Source of the DNA: Rostratula benghalensis
Lineage: Eukaryota > Chordata > Aves > Charadriiformes > Rostratulidae
Direction of reading: 5' to 3'
Length of the DNA stretch: 64,000 nucleotides
NCBI GenBank assembly: GCA_013399305.1
Contig: VXAI01000092.1
Span: 1,993,289 to 2,057,288, forward strand
A program made the position numbers and the translations under genes. Of the stretch, positions 36,820 to 47,695 are shown piece after piece. Every line of letters begins with the position of its first letter. Position 1 is the first letter of the stretch. The notes beneath the pieces were generated by a model. It made no database searches, had not been told where the DNA came from, and worked only from the letters and a program-made list of their open reading frames with translations.

Positions 36820-37951
36820 AAGTTATATGGCAAAATTTAGGAATCAAGATGTTAGACTGTGTTACTGCTTTTAAGTATTTAAAATATTTTCTCTTACCAT
36901 GAAAGGGCATTTTATGTTCAATGTTAAAACTGTCATGACTCATTTTTCTAAATTTGTGGGTTTAAAACTAAGCCAACTGTTACACTTGCTCCTGATAGTT
37001 ATGCTAAACAGGTTTCACTACCTACCTTGTCCTTTCTGTTATGTATTAACATTCTTACCCCCACACACACCTTCTTCATTGATAACATTGCAAATGCGAT
37101 ATGATGAATCTGTTGTCAGGAGGCTGTCATTTGTTTCAGTTTCATATTTCTCACATGAAAAAATGTTGGAGATCAGATTATGTACTCACAAACACATGCC
37201 CTTCTCCCTCGGTGCTTCTTTATAGCAAGGCTGATTTTGACGAGCTGACCTCAAGTCAGCAGAAACCTTCCATGTGTTTATATTTAGATTTCAAAAGGGT
37301 TTTTTTTTTCTTCCTTTGCATTCTCTTCTGTACCTCACTTTTAAACAGTGAACAATAGAAATAAGGCATTTTAATTGACTGGATTTATTTTAATAAACAT
37401 AGCTACAGAGAAGAATAAAGAGTATTAATTATTCTAAAAATATAAATATTTTTGTCATCCCTACTTTTCTTGGACTTGAAAAAGTTATCCTACTTTTGCT
37501 ACCTTTGCTACTGTATCACATCTCATATTCTCTTGGTTTCAAAGGAATCTTTTTAATCAACACTCTTTAATACACAGTTGTCCTCTCAAGAGTCATGTTT
37601 TGTCTCTGCAAAAACATCACGAGCACCCCCACTGGGGTGTGTTTACTCACTTCATTGGTTAACTTCCCCCTGTACTCATACCACTTAATTTTTGTAGTAT
37701 TAGATGGGATTTGGACCCATGGATTATCTAATGTTAAAATAGTGGCATAAAGCATACTGTCAGAATGGAAATCAAGTGAAAAAATATCCCTAAGAATTCA
37801 TTTCTTTGTAAAAAATGCTAGGTGAAAGGTAGATGGTTTTAATAGGTGTTGACTTCTGAAGTGAAATGTAGCCTGGTTGAGGAAAGTAATGGGTCCAGGA
37901 AATATGTCCGCAGTGAAATATGTGATGTATGGAAGGACTGGATATTCTTCC

Positions 37952-37983
37952 CAGATAAACTTTCTTCACAGATAAACTTTCTT
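37952..37983. repeat. Tandem duplication, 17-base period
   Basis: CAGATAAACTTTCTT occurs at 37952-37966 and again at 37969-37983. Two perfect copies with a two-base spacer indicate a local slippage duplication. Confidence 0.8.
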
Positions 37984-38794
37984 GATATTAATGACCATGT
38001 TTTTAGCATTAAAGGACTATTCCTTCCAGATTTGGGACAAAATCCAGGAGTTTCATTGCACTAAGGTATGTATTTAATTGGCATCTTGACCTGAGGCCAG
38101 AATTAAGGGGTTCCTTTGATGCACCTTTGGGCAATCAGGGGGAGGAAGAACGCCTCGCCTCGGCTGCTTGCCCTCAGAAACATGCCATCACCCAGCCAGA
38201 AACACTCCCAGCTCCTCTTCCAGGAGTTTCTCACTGAAACGTACCATGTGCTATACTAGATAAGGGCAAGAGTTTCAGGGATTTTTTTTCAAATGATTGA
38301 AGAAGTTGCATCATTGCTAATACATCACCTGTAACACAGCGCGCTCTGCCAAGGAAAATCCCACACAATCACATAAAGGCAACAAGCAAAGAAACAGACA
38401 TGAGCAAACCCAGAATTCCTGAATGCCTGCATTAGACTGCTACTGTTGCCTGCAATGCAGACTCTACATGAAAGGCCCCATATGCTGTTCCATACGTTAT
38501 TTAGACATCTAAGTTGCTTACCCACAAATCTTCAAGGCTAGGCAGTGCAGAACCCAGGCTGCCTGAGGAGAAAAGAAACAGCAGGCACCCAATCCAGAAT
38601 GCTGGCCATTGCCACAGTGTGCTCAATTTAAGGATAGAAAGGGAACTTGGGAAACCTATTGAAAGTTTGTTTTCATACAGGTGGGAAGTGATACAGGCTT
38701 ATTTAATAGAAGAGTATTTTAAGAAAGAAAGGTACTTTGAAAAATTATATGTGTTTATTTCCAAGTTTTCAAAGTTTCTTTATATGTTTAATGA

Positions 38795-38848
38795 CCATTG
38801 TAATAGTCCATATCTAATAAGTCCATTGTAATAAGTCCTTATCTTACC
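38795..38848. repeat. Tandem duplication, 28-base period
   Basis: A unit beginning CCATTGTAATAGTCC at 38795 is repeated with small changes from 38823 (CCATTGTAATAAGTCC). It is a local tandem duplication with no known role. Confidence 0.75.
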
Positions 38849-39439
38849 CATCAAAACCACCAAGGGTAAAAATGGTCTGGTGATGTAGGGCCGCTTTTAA
38901 AGAGTTCATCCAACAAGGGTGAATTTCCTTTGCAGCTGGAGGAAGGCAAGATTTAGACTTCATCACTTCAGGGGAGTCTGGGATGTGGGTTGGCAGGTGT
39001 GCACCACCTCACATACCAGGGCCATGCTGCAGGTCAGGAGGGGACTTGTGCATGAGCTGCAGAGAAGGAGGAAGTAAGACACAACTCCTTGGCCTTGTCT
39101 GCTGGGTGTTCATCCCTGGGGCTCTGCTTTCAATGGAAATGCCATACTTGGGATGTTCATGCAGAGCAGTAATGAGAAACAGGCCTGGGAGAAGTGCTAG
39201 AGGGGCTAAGGTTAGTCTGACCAGAACGAATGCCCTGTGCAATGCACAGTAAAGTGCTCTTTACCCAGTGTCACAGCTCCCACTGGAGACACTCAGAAAG
39301 CCCACACAAATGTGTGCACACATAAGTCTCTGTCCTCCTGGCTAGACTCAGAAGCCTGGAAATGTCTTCCAGAGGATCTACTTTAGTCCAAAGCTCCAAC
39401 ATAGGAAGAAATACATACCTTTGTCGTCCTGATGGATGT

Positions 39440-39800
39440 TAGTTTGGCATATCCTTAAATTTCCCCCAGCAAGGGACATTCTGCAGCTGTCCCAAGTAAT
39501 CTGTTACAGGGCTTCATTGCCTTGCTGACAGAAACATTATGTTCTTCTCTCTAACCAAAACCTTTCTTGCTGCAATTTAAGTCCATTACATGTTGTCTCG
39601 ACCACAATAGAGAGAAAGAAGAAATTATTCCCTTGTGGTCAACAGAAGCTTTTTTTATCTTTGATATTTGCTGTCAAATTTTAGTCTCCAGATTTTCTCC
39701 TTCAGGGTACATAACTTCAACTTACTGAGTCTTCCTTCCATGTCTGTTTTCCAGAGTACTGTCATTCTCCAGATGAAGAGTTTCTTGTTAATTCTATCTA
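39440..39800 (-). mobile_element. Old, diverged CR1 LINE fragment
   Basis: The minus strand keeps the shape of the CR1 ORF2 C terminus. The translation contains EGRLSKLKLCTLKEKIWRL where CR1 has [19 protein letters not shown]. Downstream the DNA follows the ACAGATTAC...GAATGTCCCTTGCTGG pattern of older CR1 3' regions. No octamer tail is left. Divergence is high, so this is an ancient insertion; the ends are approximate. Confidence 0.75.
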
Positions 39801-41260
39801 CATTGAAGCATGGCATAGCAACAGGAGGAAGCAGTTCAGCAGAGGCTTTGCCAGAGCTGAGAGGAGCAGAAAGAGTATTTAGCCTGGCAGTGAGTCTGGT
39901 AAAGGCAGCCCAATAATGATGGTCACTGTTCATATGTCTGGGTGCACCACTGGATCTTCACAACTTGATGCACACACACACTCAGTGCATGATTCACTAC
40001 CAAGGAGCATGCGATCCGCTGCAGTCAAAGGTCCTTCTCTGCAGAAGAGCTGTCAAGACAGTGGTTCTGCAGATGTGTTTCAGCAGTTGGCTGGTCTTAT
40101 CTCATGAAAGCATCTTACAATGCTACCTGTTTAAAGTGTCTTAAAACACTATAGGTTTTTTTAGCATCCTATTTTTTTTTTTTTCAGACTAAATCTCCAG
40201 TCATTCTGGAAATCCAGTCCTGTCCTCCAGTGTACATGAAGTCCCTCCAAGTTTATGTGACAGCTTATTTGAAAAGCATTTGAGCACATTAAGCCCAATC
40301 TTACTAGTGCATGCCAGCAGGGAGGAGACCACAGACCACACACTGAAGTTGTTCGGATGTGTTCCCTTGAGTCCAAGAGATGGAGGCTCTCCAGTAGTAC
40401 CTTTCTGGAGCCACAGTGCCAGTAATTAACCTGCCCCTCCGAAAACCACAAGCAAAACCAAAGCAAAGGTTAACACTGGGTCAATCTTTGTTTAAAGTAA
40501 AATCTTGTTTAAGAAAAAGTCAATGTTTTTGCCTTTTCATGTTTCCACTACAAATATTACATCAAGGGAATTGAAGTCAGGAAAAGAAGTATTAAAAATT
40601 TGCTCAGTGAATCTAATATACCCAAAAATGTAAAAAAACAAAAGGGAAAGAAAAGGGTCTGAAAGAAAAAGGGAAAAGAAAAAAAAGGGTCTGAAGTAGC
40701 ATAGGAACAGCTCTGCTTTGTGTGGTGGGTGTGAGACAGTAGGAGCTTCTCAAGAGAAAACAATAAAAACACACAGAATACACATTATCTCCGAGGTCAG
40801 AAAGCTCCAGACTATGCAGACATACGTTTTCATGAGAAAAACGTTAGCTAAAATATTTCCAACATTTTCTTTTTACCTCTTATTTTTCTTAAAATATTTG
40901 AAAAGATGCTATGTGATTGCAATTGATTAAGCTTCTCTGTTTAAGCAGTAGAATATCTTTGCATATTCAGCTCTTCAGAAATTGGTGTCCAGAACTCAAA
41001 GCTTGCAAGTCAGACATAATTCAAATCGGAACTAGGAGGAACTTCTGGGTTCACCAGGAGGACCCACTGGAGGTTTTCCGTGGTATAAATTGTGCTGTTA
41101 GGCACCAAAATCTTCTGAATTTCAAATTTGGGATTTTTCCCATAGCACAAAACAGAAGCAATCTTTAGCCTTTTGTCATTACTATTTTGAAGATCACAAC
41201 TGAAACAAGTGAGGGTTTAATTAGGTATAACTAGGGCAAGAACAATTCTCAGGTCATCTT
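39801..41260. other. Gene-free stretch with purine-rich simple sequence
   Basis: No recognised gene. A 13-base T run lies at 40172-40184, and an A/G-rich stretch near 40636-40700 contains the word AAAGGGTCTGAA twice. The 101-codon minus ORF at 40161-40466 has no recognisable motif. Confidence 0.5.
40636..40700 (+). repeat. A/G-rich low-complexity tract with repeated word
   Basis: The stretch is mostly A and G. AAAGGGTCTGAA occurs twice, pointing to a small internal duplication. Confidence 0.75.
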
Positions 41261-41266
41261 TTTATT
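41261..41266 (-). terminator. Possible AATAAA polyadenylation signal (minus)
   Basis: AATAAA reads on the minus strand about 480 bases beyond the stop codon of the candidate gene at 41747-42912. The hexamer is common by chance in AT-rich DNA, so this is weak support. Confidence 0.2.
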
Positions 41267-41677
41267 GACAGCAAAGAGAAATTTTGTTTAATTACTTAGT
41301 GAAAAAAATAATAAATTTCTTTACTTTTGCATTTTGACTTTCAAACTTCAACAATGAAAGTTATTGTCCCACTCTTCTATACTGCTCCAGTTAAGTCCGT
41401 AATTTCTGCCCATTATTTCAGAACTTAAAACTAACCTTTTCTAAGAATCCACTTCAAGATTTCAGTACTTCACGATCCAAAATGTTTATAACTTCTGCTT
41501 TGTGACACAATGACTTTCAAGTTTTTCTTCAAGAAATTACTGAAGATATTTCACAACTTTGTTAAGACAAGTAGATAGGGAGAAATGCCTAAACATTACA
41601 TTTAGTTAAAATACAGGCTAAAATATCTACTGTTGGTCTGCTTTTTAAAAACCCCGAGTCTGAAGAGATTTAGTACA

Positions 41678-41712
41678 TTTCAGTACTCTAAAGTACATTA
41701 AGAGTACTGAAA
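41678..41712. repeat. Perfect 12-bp inverted repeat, 11-base loop
   Basis: TTTCAGTACTCT at 41678-41689 is matched exactly by AGAGTACTGAAA at 41701-41712. It starts 35 bases past the stop codon of the candidate minus-strand gene, so in such a transcript it would form a hairpin at the start of the 3' UTR. Confidence 0.85.
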
Positions 41713-41746
41713 GGACAAAAGTATCCAGGGAATATGACACCAGCAC

Positions 41747-42912
41747 TTAAAACTGTGTCCCAGTCTCCTGCATTTTGCCTTGAATTTGTGAAATTGCAGG
41801 TTTACAGCTAATATGACTGGGACCTGGTGTGGAGTTTGGACCTGAACATAGCCCTCCATACAACTGAGGAGTTGACACACATGTGCAATCATATGCAACC
41901 CCTGTGATATCTCCTGCAGCAAACCCTGCAACAGTATTATTATAACCATACATAGCTACACATAGTGTCTGGAATACAACCAGCAGCCAGATTTGAAGGA
42001 TCATCCATAAAAGTTTCACATAGCTAAAGAGAGCAGTCAACCCACTCTTAATAAATTTAACATTTTCACAGATTCTCTGGTCAACTTCACGGTCTAAGGT
42101 ACTCTTTAAAGAGACATATACATTTATATGCATGTACGCAGGTCACCTGGAAAACATCCAAACCCTTCCTTAAAGCAGTCAGACACAAATTTCTGGATGT
42201 ATTAAGAAAGATCTGTGTGCCGTAGTAGTGATATTGCTCACAGCACTGAAGATTTATTTGGTGTAGCGGTGGGTTCAGCAGAATTTCAGACCTGCAAATA
42301 TGTCATAAGATAAGCATGTCAAAGGCTGTGGGTATGTCAGGTAATTTGACTTGTACACCTACCTTTGTTCTGGCATCTCAGATTGTGATATACCCAAATG
42401 GTATTGCCGAGGGAGTACGGAAGATCTGACTGGTACTGGTACCTGTTAAAGTGAAACACAAAATGCTAAATGTTAACTATCTATCTGCTTGCTTTAGAGA
42501 AGTCAGGCAATGTATCTCTGGCAGGATGAAACACTAGCTGATGTGGTACACGACATTTGTATCTGATACATGATTTAATGCCCACATGTAAGTTGAAACG
42601 CTACGGGTCTACTTTACTGCATGGTTTCTAGCAAAAAGATGTTTAACAGTGTTAGGAGAAAATATGTTTTAGGAATAATCTATCTGAAAAAGAACATGCC
42701 ATATTTTGCAAGCAAGGGCTCACCTCAAAGAGTTGTGACAGGTAGCCTGCTGTGGGCCTCAAGTGTGGAGGAGGAAAACAAGGAAAAAGAAATCAAGTAG
42801 TGACCTAGAATTAAGCATAATGTTGAAGGTTACCACTCATCTGAGTGACCGATATGGCAAGATGGCTTGCAAAAGGAGGAAATTTGAGGTATACTAGAAT
42901 GCAAACCTTCAT
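41747..42912 (-). CDS. Candidate five-exon gene, single-pass membrane protein, unknown family
   Basis: This is a hypothesis from splice motifs and frame. Proposed minus-strand exons: 42912-42834 (ATG), 42746-42724, 42442-42363, 42291-42147 and 42076-41747 (stop). Introns would be 87, 281, 71 and 70 bases, each GT...AG; the second and third have good donors (GTGAGC, GTAGGT), and the first has a long pyrimidine tract ending ACAGCAG. All four junctions keep one open frame of about 218 residues. The last exon carries a hydrophobic run at about residues 131-151 (LLWMILQIWLLVVFQTLCVAM), then a tail with four cysteines and NNT and NST sequons, which suggests a tail on the lumenal or outer side. The fourth acceptor is weak; an alternative at 42103 would need a 43-base intron. 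Start choice is uncertain, since another in-frame ATG lies at 42840. I recognise no family. It may be real, a pseudogene or chance. Confidence 0.3.
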
Positions 42913-43885
42913 ATGGGCCCAAATGTTGCAATAAACTGAATTATTTATTCAATAGTTGTAGCATTGAACTCCCAGGTCCCAGAGAATGTGGGAAGTGGCT
43001 TGCCAAACTCCAAATATGAAGAGACTTAACGTGATGAAGAATTTTGATCAGACTTTTTTACTAACCTTCCATATTTCTAGAGTCTTTTGGTTTGGCTTCT
43101 CACTATGTTTCCTTGAACTGATTAAGGCAAGAACTTGAACTGATTAAGGGCACTATTAGGAGGGCGTCAATAATGTTATTATGCTATTAAGGTTCAATAA
43201 TAATTCAAATATGGTCATTCCCTATTTAGAATGTTAAGTGCACGTTGATTGGAAAAGTAAACACAGGAGCTAATTCAATGAGGACTTAGCTAAGCCTTCT
43301 TCATGTTGGAGGGTAAATTTCAAAGGTACGCCTAAATGATTTTAAATCCTTTTGCCAGTGTTTGAACTGAAGTGTTTCTGGAGGATATTGGCAATACAGC
43401 TGCATATCTAGATGGATCTTGCCTTCTCCACTGAGGTACACTAGAGCTTGAAAAATGAGGTACTGTGAACTACTTTTGTTAGCTGAAGTGAGCAATGCGA
43501 TATGGGTTTACAGAAGCATGGTCTGAAAAGCTGAAATAACTACTAATTTTATTGTGTTCACAAACCTCATTTCAGACCTTGAGTCTGAAGTGGTCACTGT
43601 GATTCACTGGATTCCTAGGGCTTGCTGTAATGTTTAAATTCAGGATTACCAAGCACCAAAGAGATACTTTTACTGCAAAAGTGCTCAGCCTCTACAAGCT
43701 CGCTACCAACAGAGGTCGGTGGAGGTCACTGGCATGTGCTTTAGCTGAGGGGTAAAGACAGACATTTTTAGCGGTGTGGGCTATGGAGATAGGGTCATCG
43801 CTCTATCTAACACATCTACATGTAGGCTCTGGCACATAAAATAGGTCTGCAGCTGCCAATGCCCCAAACAGTAGCTCTAACCATA
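42913..43885. other. Gene-free stretch upstream of the candidate gene
   Basis: No recognised element apart from a 22-base-period duplication at 43112-43149. A 64-codon minus ORF at 43301-43495 is protein-like in composition but has no family match or clear splice connection to 42912. If the candidate gene is real, its promoter or 5' exons would lie here or beyond. Confidence 0.4.
43112..43149. repeat. Tandem duplication, 22-base period
   Basis: CTTGAACTGATTAAGG occurs at 43112-43127 and at 43134-43149, a simple local duplication. Confidence 0.8.
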
Positions 43886-43984
43886 ACCCATAAAATCATA
43901 GAAACATTTAGGTTGGGAAAGATCATTAAGTGCAACCATTAAGCTAGCACTGCCAAGCCCACCAATACATGCATTTGCTCCTTC
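43886..43984 (-). mobile_element. CR1 LINE 3' end fragment, older
   Basis: On the plus strand the reverse-complemented CR1 tail (AATCATAGAAAC) leads into TTAGGTTGGGAAAGATCATTAAG and then CTAGCACTGCCAAGCCCACC, a known variant of the CR1 3' region. It stops where a second CR1 tail begins at about 43991. It differs from that neighbour and so belongs to another subfamily. Confidence 0.85.
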
Positions 43985-43990
43985 TGACGT

Positions 43991-44765
43991 AGAATCATAA
44001 AGCAGTTTGGGTTGGAAGGGATATTTAGAAGTTACCTAATACAAACCCTCTGCAATGAGAAGAGACATCTTCGATTAGACCAGGTCGCTCAGAGTCTCAT
44101 CCAATCAGACCTTGAATGTCTCCAGGGATGGGGCATCTACCACCTGTCTGGGCAACATGTGCCAGGGCTTCACCATCCTCATTGTGAAAAATTTCTTCCT
44201 TATATCTAGTCTAAATCTCCCCCCTTTTAGTTTAAAACTATTACCACTTGTCCTATTGCAACAGGCCCTGCTGATATGTCTGTCCCCATCTTTCTCATAA
44301 GACACCTTCAAGTACTCAAAGCCTGCAATAATGTGTCCCTGGAGCCTTTGCTTCTCCAGGCTGAACAACCCCAACTCTCTCAGCCTCTCCTCACAGTACA
44401 GGTGCTTCATCCCTCTGATCATTTTTGTGGCCCTCCTCTGGATCCGCTCTAAAAGGTCCCTGTCTTTCCTCTGCTGATGGCTCCAGTGATGGATGCAAGT
44501 ACTCCATGTGGGGTCTTGCCAGAGCGAAGTAGAGGGGCAGACTCACCTCCCTCAACCCATTGGCCATGCTTTCCTTTGATGCAGCTCAGTATACAATTGT
44601 CCTTCTGGGCTGCAAGTGCACATTGATGGTAACGACCAACACCCCATGTCCTTCTCATCAGGGTTGTTCTCAGTCCCTTAATCCCCAGCCTGTATTGATA
44701 CCAGGGGTTGCCCCATCTTCATCCTAGCCTTGAGGACTTGCCATGGTCCAGTAGTTAACTTGGTA
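43991..44765 (-). mobile_element. CR1 LINE, 5'-truncated
   Basis: A second CR1 copy in the same orientation begins with AGAATCATAAAGCAG and the GGTTGGAAGGGA block. It follows the same text as the copy at 35832-36550 across most of its length, including the CCTTGAATGTCTCCAGGGATG segment. The ORF2 C-terminal frame is interrupted: 44105-44422 is open, and 44449-44658 is open in another frame. The 5' end is somewhere near 44725-44765. Confidence 0.93.
44105..44422 (-). pseudogene. CR1 ORF2 C-terminal fragment
   Basis: A 105-codon open piece with [20 protein letters not shown] and, near the end, WHMLPRQVVDAPSLETFKV, matching the last part of CR1 ORF2. It is nearly the same as the equivalent part of the copy at 35914-36501. 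The upstream part has shifted out of frame, so it is a remnant. Confidence 0.9.
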
Positions 44766-46074
44766 TACCAGACCCGGGTGTTCAGAACCTAAATCATACT
44801 CTAACCCTAAGGGCTGATCCATTTTATTAGCCCATGCCAGAAGTAAGCACCGACTTGCTCATACTAAACCATCTAGGCAGAAGGAAGAAGAAAACTCTAC
44901 TAATCTACAAAATTTTAGCCCAAACAGGGACAATAAGAGTGAATCCCTGTATTATGCAGGAGTTCAGCTCCTTTGTCCTGGAGAAACTTTGGGTGTCCAG
45001 GTCCTTTTCTGCATATACAACCAAATCATTTTGTTCCTGATGGATCTGTTGAATCTGTTTGCAACGGTTTCAATTATCACAACCATATCTGCAAAAACTT
45101 CTGAAGCCAACTGTTACCATGCTGTTACCATCAGCAGTAGTTCATTTTGCTTTTCTATTCCTTCAAATCGTTTCAGCTGCTATTCACTTGTTTAAAGTCC
45201 TTTATTACTATTTACAGTGAAGATACAGTGTTCCATAACCTAGATCAACAATCTTGGACCAGGAAAAGCAGACACTAATGAAAAATTAAGCAGCTCTGGA
45301 ATAACCCAGAGACTCAAGTTCCTTTGCATAAACTATTCCTTTAGTATTTATGAATAACAAATACAACCACTGAAATAAGGTTGTGAATGACTCATGTTCA
45401 GAAAAAGGCCAAAATTCATTGGACAATCTGTTCATAACAAATAATTTAACCAGGTCTAAAAATATTTGTGGGGTTTTTCCTTACAGGGGAAAAAACTTGT
45501 CTCACCAAAATGAACTTGTTAAAAGGCAAAAAAAGTCCAAGGACTGGCTCGTAACCCTGCAATCCATCCCAAATAAGGACAGTATGTCGTTGCACTATCC
45601 CAGGAGTAGAGCATTGACCAGACTGTGCCTGACAATCTGATACTTCCCCTCTGAAGCGTGGGAGAGAGAAACCACTCAGCTGATGTATCACAGCTCCCTG
45701 CCTGCCCCACTGCTGGCTGGAGGAGCATGGGGGTGAGGTGGGCAGGCTCTGCAGTCCCCTCAACACTCCTACAAACTCCAGCAACAGAAGTCACTCATCA
45801 GGGGAGCCAGGCAGCACCTCGCCTTTTATCCTGAACAATTCAAACATACAAGAAATCTCTGCTTGGTCCAAGTTTACAAAACTTACTTTCTAAATCTTGA
45901 GCAACATGTGGGTTTTGAACATTTTCATAGTTTAAAGAAATCAAACGTGAATATCTCATCCTTTTTCTTCAATTCTGCGGGTTCTTGGTGTTCCAACCCA
46001 CTGATGAAATGTTCCCTTTGACAGTTCCTGCCTCACCATCCCTATAATGCTTTCTGACTTACTGAGATTGCACC
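44766..46074. other. Gene-free stretch
   Basis: No gene or repeat recognised. The overlapping minus ORFs at 45446-45794 lie in locally GC-richer DNA and have no motif. Confidence 0.5.
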
Positions 46075-46235
46075 AATGTGTGGTACTGCACTAAATGCAT
46101 TCCTGAAATCCAAAGAAATTATGTCTATCCAACTAGGTTAACATACTTCCAAGAATCCAAAACACTTATCAGACATGAGCTATTTTTTAAATCATTTCAT
46201 GCTGAGTGACCTTTAACAAATCAGAGCTAAACAAA
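46075..46235 (-). mobile_element. Probable ancient CR1 reverse-transcriptase fragment
   Basis: The plus strand follows the reverse complement of the CR1 RT region upstream of the palm: AATGCATTCCTGAAATCCAAAG, ATTATGTCTATCC, then TCAGACATGAGCTATTTTTT and CTTTAACAAATC, in the expected order and spacing. It is diverged and no frame survives. Both ends are approximate, and a related L3/CR1-like LINE is equally possible. Confidence 0.5.
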
Positions 46236-47433
46236 GCCCTTATATATCAATGCATGCATTTCCTTCCTTTAATGTGCTCCAGTCTCTCTATGGGTAGGTA
46301 GGAAAATGCTGTAAATTTTCAGCCTCTTGCAAACTTCCCCTAAGTGCGGGAAGAACTAGTGCTGGTCTGGCTGGGAGCCTGCATGTATAAACTCTTACGA
46401 GTAAGGTCATCTTACAAAAATGCTGCTCCCTTGTACAACAAGGGTCAGATAGACTCAACTTTATCCTGATAGGACTGCCTGTGGCACACCTCCCCCAGCC
46501 CAGACACCATGGGAATAAAATGTCACCATTCAGACAGAAGCAACATGGGAAAATGAGCTGGATGTATGCAAGGTGCAACCACTGTTCTCTAGGATATCTG
46601 TAGAAAAATGGATTGAGAGCAGAGAACAGAATTGAAGGACAAGAAAGTCAGTGTGTGATGACAACTGATGAGGCTGAAGCTATTCATGGTGAAAAGTGTG
46701 GTTTAACTGTGGAAACAGCTGAGGGAGGCAGAAAACTGCAGCCTATAGTTCAAAAGAGAAGTCAAATGCCAGAATAAATTCCTGAATCTAACTCCATAGA
46801 CTGTTTAGGAGTGTGTAGTAAAATGAGACAGGAAAGTGGTTGGTGGGATTTAGTTTAGTTTTGTTTGTTTGTTGGGCTACTGAAGGAGTGAGTGGTCTGT
46901 TGTTCTTTCAAAAGTCTTTCCAAAGCCTGTGCATGTGTTTGCTGTGCAGATTAGTATAGACTGATTCTCCAAAATAAAAACAAAAAAAAACAAAAAAAAA
47001 ACTTGGTTATATCAGAATAAGACATTTTATTTTATCAGCTTGTTAAAAAAATTGCATTTATCTGGGCACAAGAGGGGCAGAGTGTCTGTATGTCTTGGCT
47101 GCAGTGTATGCAGGCTCACAATGTGTGAAGTCAATCTCAGTGTACATGAGGTTCAAAGTTCACAGCAGATGTCACGCAGAGTCTGGACTCTCTGTGGGTG
47201 TAGAAGAAAGCCTGGATTTGTTGCACATAGTGTAGGTACAGATGGTGCAAGGTCTTCTGAGCACTTGCACACCATTGATATATATGCAGTCACTCAGCAA
47301 GCATATGGAGTAGGCACAAATTGCCTTCTCTCAGAAACCTTTCCAGCTGGAGTCAAGACCTCATCCATACCCACCAGGGGCACCCAGAGTACCGTTATTT
47401 CTCCTTATCTTTCTAGAGGCCATACAATTATTT
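46236..47433. other. Gene-free stretch with A-rich tract
   Basis: No recognised gene. An A-rich tract with C interruptions lies at 46973-47001 and a GTTT-repeat stretch near 46857-46874. The 217-codon plus ORF at 47040-47693 runs antisense through the CR1 copy at 47434, and I see no coding support for its first part. Confidence 0.45.
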
Positions 47434-47695
47434 CACAGAATCACAGAATATCAGGGATTGGAAGGGACCTTGAAAGATCATCCAGTCCAATCCCCCTGCC
47501 AGAGCAGGAACACCTAGATCAGGTCACACAAGAACGCATCCAGACGGGTTTTGAATGTCTCCAGAGAAGGAGACTCCACAACACACAACCTCTCTGGGCA
47601 GCCCGTTCCAGTGTTCCATCGCCCTTACTGCGAAGAAGCCTTTCCTCATATTTAAGTGGAACCTCCTGTTTGACACAAGTTCACACTGTGTGAAC
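47434..47695 (-). mobile_element. CR1 LINE 3' end, young-looking
   Basis: Two CACAGAAT octamers lead into GGATTGGAAGGGACCTTGAAAG and the block CATCCAGTCCAATCCCCCTG. This is a different CR1 variant from the copies at 35.8 and 44 kb. The text stays close to the usual CR1 pattern through CAGCCCGTTCCAGTGTTCC and stops near 47695, where the expected CCATTGCCCCTTGTCC block is missing, so the insertion is 5'-truncated at about 260 bases. Confidence 0.93.

Larger units (their letters stand above)
36820..39439. other. Gene-free stretch with two short tandem duplications
   Basis: No gene or CR1 copy recognised. Two local duplications are visible: a 17-base period at 37952-37983 and a 28-base period at 38795-38848. 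Confidence 0.5.

Noticed and set aside
43301..43495. 64-codon minus ORF upstream of the candidate gene as an extra exon
   Set aside because: No donor/acceptor arrangement joins it in frame to the exon ending at 42834 without extra assumptions.
47040..47693. 217-codon plus-strand ORF
   Set aside because: Its last third reads antisense through a CR1 3' end and the first part has no motif, so I treat it as a chance frame.
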